64,000 nucleotides of DNA from Chondrus crispus (taxonomy: Eukaryota; Rhodophyta; Florideophyceae; Gigartinales; Gigartinaceae), in NCBI RefSeq assembly GCF_000350225.1, contig NW_005178994.1:167658-231657 (forward strand), in the 5' to 3' direction. This document shows, piece after piece, positions 56,154 through 64,000 of the stretch. Under the pieces are notes generated by a model. The model was not told the DNA's origin and did no database searches. It saw nothing but the letters and a program-made list of their open reading frames with translations. The position numbers and the translations under genes are program-made. Numbering within the stretch: the first letter of the stretch is position 1; the number at the start of each line of letters is the position of its first letter.

Positions 56154-58870
56154 CTCAACCGCATCGTAGCGGATTAAATTCCACCTCGAATTAAAAGCAC
56201 CCCGCGTACATGGGGCAAAAGGTGACACGCGAAGGGACAGCTGTCCCCAGAGAGCAGCAACGGAATAGGTCGCGAGACGTCAAGACGTATTGACAACCGA
56301 GTTCATCGAAAAAGACCAGTTATCGCCGGCAAGAGACAGGAGGGAGGATAGTACGTGCTGCCCTACGCAAAGCGGTCGCACCTCGAGGAGGAGAAGGCAG
56401 AGTGACGCGGTCGAACGCGAAAATGCTCTAAAACAAGTGCCCACGAAGGCATCGCCGTTTCGCATTTGACCAGAGGACGTCAAGACGTATCGACGAAGGT
56501 CCCGTAAGCAAACCAGAGGAAGCGAGCAGCACGAGCTGCGCCCTGAGGGCACCCCGTCACGGACTGTGGGCAAGGAGCCCTCCAGCAGGGAGACGATCTC
56601 CCAGAGCGATATAGTCGCCCCGCGGTCGCCACAAGTTCTGCCGACATGGGGACAGCTGTCCTGCACGCCCCGGTCCGGACCAGTTGCGCTATGACGAGAT
56701 GGTCCGCGATCCCGAGTCCCCCGCGACGACGGGAAGACGCATCGCTGCATTAGATAGCAACGACAAGTACGCCCCAGTCGGAACAAGGGGAGAGAAAGAG
56801 ACAGTATGGGCCGCCGTCGGCTGATACACGCGAGATCAGAGCTCCAACAAACAGCCACCGCCATACCCTAAATACCGGAGAAAAATTGGTGAAATGGGAA
56901 ATTACACTGACGGGCGGTTGCACGGGCAGGACGCCCAGACACGTGCTGTACGCAACAATGCGCAAGGGACGTCCGGACAGCGGCGCGTGAGAAGAGTACA
57001 GCGTGTACCCACCGATCGGCACACGCAAGCGGTGCCTCCCCCTTCATAATCGTCAAACCAACGGACGTCCGACGCACGGGTCGTCCCGAACGCAGAGCAG
57101 GCACCAAGAACAGCAGCCCGAGGCGCTGAGCAAGAAAAGACCCTCCCGCGGTGGATACGTCACGCGAGCAACGAACGCGCCCCCGCCGTGGGCTCGCAAG
57201 CAGGGGGGCTCGAGCTCTCCCACGACCGCGCTGACGCACCGCTCGGGCGTCGAGGGAGAAGCCGACTCCCTCCTCGTCCCCCGCATGCCAACGATCGGCC
57301 CCTTTCCCCCTCTCGCTCGCCCGAAAGCGGAGCGGGGGAGGCTACAGTACGGAGCGCGACGTCGCGCTGGGTAGCAGACAGGGCCGGACGGAAGGAACGC
57401 CCTACGGCGGTGACGGGCGGACAGGAAGGGAGAGCGGAGAAGTTTTGCTGGCATCCACGAAGGTCCAGGCGTTCGGACTTCCCTCTCGCCGTGGGAGCAC
57501 ACACCGCCGCGCGTGCGATCACGCGCGAAGGCGGACGCGGGTCATGAGGAGCAGCGACGTGCTCAGACCCTCCTGTCCGCGCGAATCAATCGAATGATCC
57601 CTCGAACTGGCCTCCCCGCCTCCCCACCCGCGGGGCGGCACAGCGACGAGGACTGTCCTCGCCCGGGGCCCGACGACACCCCCGGGAAGGAAGAACGGGA
57701 CGCAATTTTGCCCGACCTCGTTCGGCGCAAGGTGTCGACACCCCGCAGCAGGCCCCGGCAAGAAGCGATAAATCGCAGGGGGGGACTCGAGAACCCCACG
57801 CCGATGCGACGAACGCCAACTCCGCGTGTGGAATTGGGGAGTATCGAGCTCCGCCAGGGCCACCCACACGACCATGCGGACGAGCCGCTCTGGCGATGAG
57901 AGAGGGGACGACTCCTTCCCCTTCCCCCACATGCCAAGGTCTCTTACCCCTCTCCGCTCATCGTCAAGAGCACGGGCGGTGGAGACTACAGTACGGAGCG
58001 CGACGTCGCGCGGGGAAGGGGACGCGTCAGGCGGACGACCGCATTCACCACGAGGCGCCTGCCTCCTCGCCATAACCCTGCGGACCCGAGCCCCGGCGCC
58101 AAAGGAGAGAAGACGGCGCCCTCTCCATCCCCTGGCGGACGATTCGGGTCGTCCACCAACCGCTCTCTTACCCATCTGCCCTCGCCATCGGAGGCGAGGG
58201 GCGCGACGACAAGGACAATACCCGCTGTGCCCTCACCCACGGAGGCGAGGGGCGCGACGACAAGGACAATACCGCGCTGTGCCCTCACCCACGGAGGCGA
58301 GGGGCGCGACGACAAGGACAATACCGCGCTGTGACCTCGCCCACGGAGGCGAGGGGCGCGATGAGAAGACATACACCGCCCGCCGCGCCCTCGCTCCGAC
58401 GGCGAGGGGCGCGACCCGGAAGACAGTATCACGAGCGGTGCCCTCGCCACCGGAGGCGAGGGCCGCGATGAGAAGTAAAGGTCCCTCGGGCCTTGCCCTC
58501 GTCCGAGTACGACGACGACCTCGAGAAGGGAAGACAAGACGCGGTACACGCACGAACATGATCGCGCCCACCAGAGACCCTTTCGTAAGAGGGAGAAGAA
58601 TCGCGCGGAGCACTATCGAAAGCCGACTCGGAGGGCTCGACCAACCTCACGCGCCGCAAGGGCGTCGAGACCCCCGCGGCAGGCCATGTCGCAGAAGGAG
58701 AAAAATATACATAGGAGAAGCTCGAGGAGCACTATCGAGGCTCGGCTTCGAGGAAAGGAGAGGAACTGTACGACGGACATCGCGTGCACAAAAGAGACGG
58801 GATTGACTTTACGCAGAGAAGGGGACGGTTGGAAGAACATACCCCCGATGGGGATAACGGGACGACCCGT
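56154..58870. other. Chromovirus 3' module, non-coding or unrecognised part
   Basis: No known domain is found. Plus-strand open frames at 57003-57374, 57513-57899 and 57826-58806 are GC-rich, Arg/Pro-rich and overlap open frames on the other strand, so I do not call them genes. Two diverged copies of a sequence of several hundred bp seem to follow one another: CTACAGTACGGAGCGCGACG occurs at about 57342 and again at about 57987, and flanking words also match. A 52-bp tandem array follows at 58178-58500. Confidence 0.5.
58178..58500. repeat. Tandem array, about six 51-55-bp units
   Basis: Units start GCCCTC(G/A)CC and contain GGAGGCGAGGGGCGCGA, with starts at 58178, 58229, 58281, 58333, 58387 and 58440 by eye. 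The second and third units are almost identical; the later ones diverge. Confidence 0.8.
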
Positions 58871-61318
58871 TCACTGATTTGTGCCGTTGGGCGGCGAAGC
58901 AACCCCCGACCCGTAAAGGCTCGGGGGACAGTAACTGGGGTGACGAGGCGGCTCTGCCGCGTGCTCCGCCAGTGGGGGCAACGCCACCTCACTGTGGCGG
59001 GCCCAGCGGTGCACGTCGCCCTCAGGGGCAGCAACGACGTCCGATGAGGGGGCTTCGCACCCCGAGCTCTCGTAAGGATCCCGCATCGGGCGTGGAGCAG
59101 ACGAAGGCGCCATTCGAAGGCTTCGGAGAGCGTCCTGCTCACGACGATACCGGTCACGTTCGGCAGTCGTCTGCTCCAACACGGCCGCCCGACGATCCGA
59201 GGACTCGCGTAATGCTTCCAACTCGCTACGTACGTGTTGCAGCTCGTATACGGAGGACGCGCGAGCCGCCTCGAGGCGCCGTGCTTCGTCGCTCCGCGAC
59301 AAGTACCAGCTCGCGAGTGTGCTGAGTAGACCGTCCACTTTCCATGCGCGGTCAGCGGACTGACCCAAGGCGTGGGAGCGTACAGGGACGGCCCTGATGT
59401 CTTCCCGCTTCAGCGTCCCGTGACGCACAGACACCACCGGTGGCGCCTCCCGTGGCGGCATCGAGTTGAGGGGCGGGACAGGGGGGACCGCAAGGCACGC
59501 GGTCGGACGGAAGCCGCTTTCGACGTCTGTAGGGTCACCGGACGGGTCCGCCCGTGCGAATTGATACGCGGTGGGCTCGTTGTTGAGGTCCCGGTATCGT
59601 TTCTTTCGCGCTTCGCGCGAGGCGGAGCCGACTCCGCCCCCGCCCGCGGGGCGGCTAGGAGAGGGCCCGACGCCCATCGACCGCGCCACAAATGCGTCGC
59701 CTTGGCGGTCGTATACCAGAAAGGAGGACTGGCTACCGGTGCTGAAGTCACTCCAATAGCGCAGGTGGCGATCGCCCACCTCGCTAGCACGATGCATGAG
59801 CCCGAGGGCGAACGAATACGTCCATGGCACATGCCGCGTACACTGCTCGAGCGGGTGTAAGGGTACGCTGGGGAGGTCCCACGCTACCCTCCCCAAGTAA
59901 GCCAACACTTCGACAGGTTGAACGAACACGCGCCCGTGAATAGAGACCTCGTTCATGAACGCATTTCCGAGTGCCCAAGCCCACTCCCTCTCGACGTTAT
60001 ACACGAGGTCGGCAGAAGCGGGAGGCGTCGGATCTGAGCAGGCAACTCCGAGGTGCTTTAGAACATAGGGTAGCAAGGGATGGACTTCCAGCAAAGGGAA
60101 GGTCTCCCTTACCACAGCGGGGAGACTGGGGAAATCCCGTGGAGAGAGGCCTCCTTCGAAGGACGCCGAACGAAATACGCGACCATCCTCCTCCCCTGAG
60201 TGGCGGTAAGCCGCCCAGTCGTGGGGCGCGATCCCCACACCGTGCAAACGCATGAGCGAACATGCCGACTTTTGGAGAGCGACCCGAGCCCTCGAATAGG
60301 CAAAGGGGCGCGGGCTTACGTAGAGCCCCGGGACGTGGGACAAGACGAATTCACGAGGACTGGACTGCTCCCGGTGGAACAGATACGCGGCCACTCTGTC
60401 GACATACTCCACCTCGCTCAAACTGTACGCGAACGTACGGTCGGACGCGACCGCGGCGGGAATTTGATACGCTGACCCGCCACCCTCCGCCAGGAGCCGA
60501 CCCAGCACTAAGGAAGCTTCTTCCTCGCGCCCCGCTTCGTACACCTTGCGCACCCGCGACAAATCGGGACGAAGATGCTCACGCGACAACAACTCACCCA
60601 CGCTGATGCTGGTCCGCGCGTGTCGACACCAGGAGAATCTCAGGCGATCAAGGGGGAGAGGGGTAGACCGCTCGAGCGGGACCCCGAACCACTCATGGGT
60701 ATCGACGTCCCCCTCCCTGCCCGATGTCACCATGGCTTGAGCCGGCTCAGGCCGAACACCGGAACCGCGGTCGCCTTCCCCCTCACAAGTCGGCGACGGA
60801 GGCCGGACGGGTACGATGGCGCGCTGCCCTACAGAGCCAGTGGCGGGGATGATCTCGCTGACCACCACCGGGGCGTGGAGGGTGGGAATTAGCTCGACGG
60901 ACGTCGTCGACCCACGCGAACCGCGGGCTCTTTGGAACGGCTGGGGAAGAGTCCACGGGGGCATGACATCCCCGGGACGACCCGGGGCACCCCCCGTCGA
61001 AGCCACGACGACCGGCGCAGGGGAAGGACCGGCAAGCGAGACAACGCGACCCTCAGACGGAGACACCATGACCAGCGCCCCGAGACAACCGACGAAAGAC
61101 GACGGTACGATCGCGGCACGAACCGCGAGGAAGGGAGAAGATGGTCCGACGGAAGCAACGTCGACGCGAGCACCGAGTGAGCGTCGCTCGGATGGGTTGG
61201 GGGAAAAGAAGAGAGAGCCCACGCACAAACACGGGGAGCGAGAACGGCGGTACGATAAGAGAAGGGGGTCGGGACGACGCGCATCCACCTCCAGACCAGT
61301 GAAAGAGCCCTCAGACAT
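58871..61318 (-). CDS. Antisense ORF in the chromovirus 3' module, 815 residues, unknown
   Basis: This is an uninterrupted frame from the ATG at 61318, only 60 bp inside the 3' LTR, running opposite to gag-pol. The first 240 residues are Pro/Ser/Arg-rich and probably disordered. The middle (about 250-560) has ordinary globular composition (SLSEVEYVDRVAAYLFHREQ, PLLEVHPLLPYVLKHLGVAC, NVEREWAWALGNAFMNEV). Residues about 655-740 form a predicted coiled coil (DEARRLEAARASSVYELQHV, ERDRYRREQDALRSL). No nuclease, protease or zinc motif is seen. Some plant gypsy elements carry antisense extra ORFs in the same position; their roles are mostly unknown. A promoter in or near the 3' LTR would be needed. 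It could be chance in GC-rich DNA, but its length and mixed composition argue against that. Confidence 0.55.
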   Translation of the reverse strand: MSEGSFTGLEVDARRPDPLLLSYRRSRSPCLCVGSLFFSPNPSERRSLGARVDVASVGPSSPFLAVRAAIVPSSFVGCLGALVMVSPSEGRVVSLAGPSPAPVVVASTGGAPGRPGDVMPPWTLPQPFQRARGSRGSTTSVELIPTLHAPVVVSEIIPATGSVGQRAIVPVRPPSPTCEGEGDRGSGVRPEPAQAMVTSGREGDVDTHEWFGVPLERSTPLPLDRLRFSWCRHARTSISVGELLSREHLRPDLSRVRKVYEAGREEEASLVLGRLLAEGGGSAYQIPAAVASDRTFAYSLSEVEYVDRVAAYLFHREQSSPREFVLSHVPGLYVSPRPFAYSRARVALQKSACSLMRLHGVGIAPHDWAAYRHSGEEDGRVFRSASFEGGLSPRDFPSLPAVVRETFPLLEVHPLLPYVLKHLGVACSDPTPPASADLVYNVEREWAWALGNAFMNEVSIHGRVFVQPVEVLAYLGRVAWDLPSVPLHPLEQCTRHVPWTYSFALGLMHRASEVGDRHLRYWSDFSTGSQSSFLVYDRQGDAFVARSMGVGPSPSRPAGGGGVGSASREARKKRYRDLNNEPTAYQFARADPSGDPTDVESGFRPTACLAVPPVPPLNSMPPREAPPVVSVRHGTLKREDIRAVPVRSHALGQSADRAWKVDGLLSTLASWYLSRSDEARRLEAARASSVYELQHVRSELEALRESSDRRAAVLEQTTAERDRYRREQDALRSLRMAPSSAPRPMRDPYESSGCEAPSSDVVAAPEGDVHRWARHSEVALPPLAEHAAEPPRHPSYCPPSLYGSGVASPPNGTNQ

Positions 61319-61344
61319 GGTCGCCTCTACAAGCCCGAGAGTGC

Positions 61345-61377
61345 TGAACGCGGACGTTCAGTCTTGAGGGGGGGGCC
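61345..61377 (+). repeat. 33-bp hairpin-plus-polypurine motif, copy B (3' polypurine tract)
   Basis: TGAACG-CGGA-CGTTCA, TCTTGAG, then an all-G tract and CC, ending one base before the 3' LTR. This is the expected plus-strand primer position. It is the counterpart of 56121-56153. Confidence 0.85.
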
Positions 61378-61378
61378 G

Positions 61379-62077
61379 TGTAGCATAACCCCCCCTGGGG
61401 CTTTAAATTAGATTAGATCAAGAACTAGATCAGCTACTGTAGAGCGTCGAGCTCTACAGTACAACCGCGCGTGTCCGCGTGTACACCACGGGGACAAGGG
61501 ACACGCGCATACACGTGCACACGTGTACAGCGCGCGAACGATGCGCGCACGCACCACGAGTAATACGTGTACTGTCAGCCTCGACATAGCTGACAGTATT
61601 ACAGTGCAGGCCGACCTGCACTACAGTAGCCCACTACAGTACCTCGGTACTGTAGTGTTATGGTAGATTGTTTTGTATATTAAATATGGAGCGGACCGAC
61701 GGCGGCGGAAGGGGACAAGCACGGGCTTGTCCTCAACCGACCGCCAAGGTCAGTCCACCCAGCTTATTCTAAACGTCGCCTTCGCTCTTCGCGCGCGTTT
61801 AGTCGGAGCCGAGCCGGAGTGGACGCGCAGCACGCGAGCGAGCACGGAACCGCCTCCGCCCGTCAGCACTGGTACGTCACCCAGTGCTGCTCCGGGGCGT
61901 CGAGGCGTCGATCCGCTCGTGCGTGCGCGCGTCCCTGCTCGCTCCCGCTCTACCACCGCTACCCGGGCCCGAGCCCGGTTCCGTAGCTGGTTGGCCCGCT
62001 TCACCCCTTCTCCGATCCAGGGTTTACAGGTCGAACTGCGCATACACCTCCAGTCATCTGGGGGTGTTTATGCTACA
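61379..62077 (+). repeat. Chromovirus 3' LTR (699 bp)
   Basis: This matches 48073-48773 with about six substitutions and two fewer Cs near the start. It is followed by the duplication CTCTA. Confidence 0.95.
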
Positions 62078-62082
62078 CTCTA

Positions 62083-63425
62083 TTTTTAATTGCCTCTGGG
62101 AAAAAAGTAATGTCAAGGTGGTTGGAGCCTTTCCAGGAAAAAGACTTCCCATGTCTGGATGGGTCACTGAACTGGCTCACAAAAACGGATTGGAGCCCGC
62201 CCTCCACTCGAATATGTGTGACTCCAAACGGCTCAATTGATGGTGCAGTCATCAAAGATGCACTGGAGCACGTGACAAAGTTCATTCGCAAGCATGTTTG
62301 CCCCGAAAAAAATGTTGTGCCTATCTTGGACGGGCATGCGTCCCGTATCAGTCTAGAATGGCTGCAGTATGGTACAGAAAACAACGTCGAAATCGTTCGC
62401 CTTCCTGCAAACACTAGTCATTTCTTTCAGCCCTGTGACCAGGCAATCAACCGTGTGTTTCAGCAATCCATTCGAGCTGCACGCGATAAATTGCTGTCGC
62501 ATTGCCATATTGGGTTTGCCAATGTTGCGTTCAAACTAAAACTAGCAGCAGCGGGATACAAATCTATAGCAAAACCAGTAATCGAGAAATCTTTCGTCAC
62601 TGCTGGCTTATGGCCTGTGGACTACGGGTTTGTTTCTGCTGTGCAGAATAAAGAAAAGGGCCGTGACACGCCATTTGATACGTTCTGCGGTCACTCTCCT
62701 CGGTCCAAAACATTTGGCCTGCAGCAGCTGCATCAAATGAAGAAGAGGGAGGCAGATAGACGGCTTCTCAGACGCGATCGGGAGATTTGTGACAAATCTT
62801 TTTCCCCGTCGAGAGCACTTTCTGAACTTTCCTTGCTGACCACATCGAAATATTTCACTAATACTGTTTTGCGGGAACATAGTGGTCCCACGAGAACTTA
62901 AAAGACGTCACCTTTGCCCAATTGGGCTCTTGTAGGTGGCAAAGAGGCGAAACATTTGACCGTAAAAAATTTGCTCGAAGAGTTTGAGCAACGGAAGGCC
63001 AAAAAGGCTAGCGGGGGAGGAAACACACTTACGGTTCGAAGGACGCAACAGGTGGGACATCCTCACGGCATTGAAAAATAGAATTGTGAAGTCGGTTGCG
63101 CAGTGAACCCGACATTTGTGCGTGAGGATCGATTTTCTTCGATTTGCGAAGATTTGCCCATAGCCAGATGGTACAGCACATTGGAAGGACAACCTCCACG
63201 CAAGGTCACGCCCAAGGGAGGTGTCTTGCGCGACGAAGCTGCTTCAGCACTCGTAGGACTTTCTCTCCCACGTTAACGTAAATTTTTTCTTGTCGAGGGG
63301 CTTAATTGCTGCACGCCGCAGACGTCTGCAGAGTGGATATTTTTTCTTCAAAAGCATGGAATAATATCTGAAAGTCTCTATTTTGGGGTGATGGAAAGTG
63401 TCCCAAACCAAGCCTTTGAGAAGGG
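62083..63425 (+). mobile_element. Right part of the split pogo-like transposon
   Basis: This continues from the chromovirus target site. The right end, read in reverse complement, is CCCTTCTCAAAGGCTTGGTT then TTGGGACA, matching the left end at 47153. TA lies at 63426-63427. Confidence 0.7.
62110..62901 (+). pseudogene. C-terminal half of the pogo-like transposase
   Basis: An open frame of 263 codons holds the end of the DDE_1 domain: VVPILDGHASRISLEWL with the second catalytic Asp, then VRLPANTSHFFQPCDQAINRVFQ with the final Asp. Its natural 5' part is at 47335-48072 on the other side of the chromovirus. The segment around 62090-62230 reads better in another frame (VVGAFPGKRLPMSGWV), so a frameshift preceded or followed the insertion. 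It cannot produce a complete transposase. Confidence 0.8.
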
Positions 63426-64000
63426 TACTTTCTGGAGGCCCTACCCGCAGGGTTCACCAGTGCTCGTTGGAGATGTCAACAGCTCCGCTTCTCTTGAGCA
63501 CACAAATGGATAGAAAACACAACAAATAATACGCAGTTTAGTGACACAGCCAGTAGCTATCACTAACGCGCCAACACAGTTGCAGTGCAGCAACGATCAC
63601 CACGGCAGTCAGCCTACCTGCAAGCAAGCAGCCGCAGTTAACAAAATAACACAGAAGGCTTTGATAAACAGCAGATCCAGCTGCAGCAGCGACGACTCAA
63701 ACGCAAAACCCGACTTCCTCCTGCCTCCCCGCTTCTCTTCCCTGCTCTCCCCTGTTCCTTCTTGTACTCCTTCGTCCTCCCAGCATCCTCGAGGACATCG
63801 TTGCCCAGGCCTCTGTCTGCGTTCGATGATGCACTGTCCAACGGGCGCGCTCCTTCGCTTGACACTCCGTGTCGCTGATGGGCGTGGCAACTGCCAGTCG
63901 GTGAACAGCGAATGACGCACACCGTTCCATGCGAGCGGGTGACCTGATGACGCGCCCGTTTGAGGTTACCTTCCTCTCAAGCGGTCGCGTCGCGCAGTGA
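63426..64000. other. Flank at the window end
   Basis: A rightward open frame at 63541-63915 and leftward ones on the opposite strand lack motifs. A pyrimidine-rich stretch (63715-63785) could be the leader of a gene beyond the window. Nothing firm is seen. Confidence 0.4.

Larger units (their letters stand above)
48073..62077 (+). mobile_element. Ty3/gypsy chromovirus, 14.0 kb, with an extra 3' module
   Basis: LTRs (48073-48773 and 61379-62077) start TGTAGCATAA and end TATGCTACA. The target duplication CTCTA lies at 48068-48072 and 62078-62082. Coding order is Gag, protease, RT, RNase H, integrase, chromodomain, which is the gypsy order. A 5.2-kb module with an antisense ORF separates the chromodomain from the 3' LTR. 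The LTRs differ by a C-run length and about six substitutions, indicating a young insertion. RT carries a disabling active-site change. Confidence 0.95.

Noticed and set aside
57003-58806. Plus-strand open frames in the chromovirus 3' module
   Set aside because: Low-complexity Arg/Pro/Gly translations running through tandem repeats; no evidence of coding.
1-64000. CRISPR arrays, operons, Shine-Dalgarno sites, tRNA or rRNA genes
   Set aside because: The window is nuclear eukaryotic DNA; no regular spacer array and no tRNA or rRNA sequence were recognised by eye.

Overview
The window looks like a nuclear contig of a red alga, most probably a florideophyte close to Chondrus. This rests on compact, mostly intronless genes, very short GT-AG introns (68-136 bp) where introns occur, a GC-mixed sequence, and nests of LTR retrotransposons and pogo-like DNA transposons between gene islands. 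The species is inferred; no marker gene settles it.

Region 1 (1-3.3 kb) is transposon debris. It holds a broken pogo/CENP-B-type transposase, a small TA-flanked MITE, and a nest of AGTGCC-ended elements enclosing a JmjC demethylase pseudogene with two in-frame stops. Region 2 (3.6-35.7 kb) is a housekeeping gene island. In order it encodes: a SET/LSMT-like methyltransferase (-), a Ser/Thr/Pro-rich membrane protein (+), a TMEM230-like protein (+, three exons), a copine (+, 100-N gap upstream), a TruA-type pseudouridine synthase (-, two exons), TFIIH subunit SSL1/GTF2H2 (+), a PH-domain CAMK-like kinase (-, three exons), a small Cys-rich secreted protein (+), a membrane-anchored protein resembling periplasmic siderophore/cobalamin-binding proteins (+), VPS16 (+), a 1196-residue fusion of C92 amidase, two cyclic-nucleotide-binding domains, EF-hand and mitochondrial carrier (-), 14-3-3 (+, two exons), NAA10/ARD1 (-) and a VPS39/TGFBRAP1/VPS3-like HOPS/CORVET subunit (+). 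Neighbours are mostly divergent or convergent, as expected for independently transcribed eukaryotic genes; the only functional link is the two tethering-complex subunits.

Region 3 (37.7-63.4 kb) is a nest of mobile elements whose boundaries can be read to the base. A MITE-like element (37746-38551) abuts a Ty1/copia element (38558-47104; 725-bp LTRs; 5-bp target duplication ACTGT). The 5' LTR of that copia is split by an intact pogo-like DNA transposon (39222-41729; TA duplication). Next is a second pogo-like element (about 47153-63425) split by a 14-kb Ty3/gypsy chromovirus (48073-62077; LTRs of 701 and 699 bp; duplication CTCTA). Both LTR pairs are about 99% identical, so both retrotransposon insertions are young.

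The chromovirus is the most unusual object here. Its gag and pol share one reading frame but are separated by three UAG codons spaced exactly 9 nt apart, followed by a 150-nt region able to fold into nested stems. A fourth in-frame UAG separates RNase H from integrase. The chromodomain lies in the +1 frame. Between the chromodomain and the 3' LTR sits a 5.2-kb module bounded by two copies of a 33-bp hairpin-plus-polypurine motif. The module carries a 52-bp tandem array and an 815-codon antisense ORF of unknown family. The RT catalytic box reads YLHD, so this copy should be catalytically dead. A second recurring theme is a set of near-perfect inverted repeats with 0-2 nt spacers, in intergenic DNA and, once, inside the copia pol gene.
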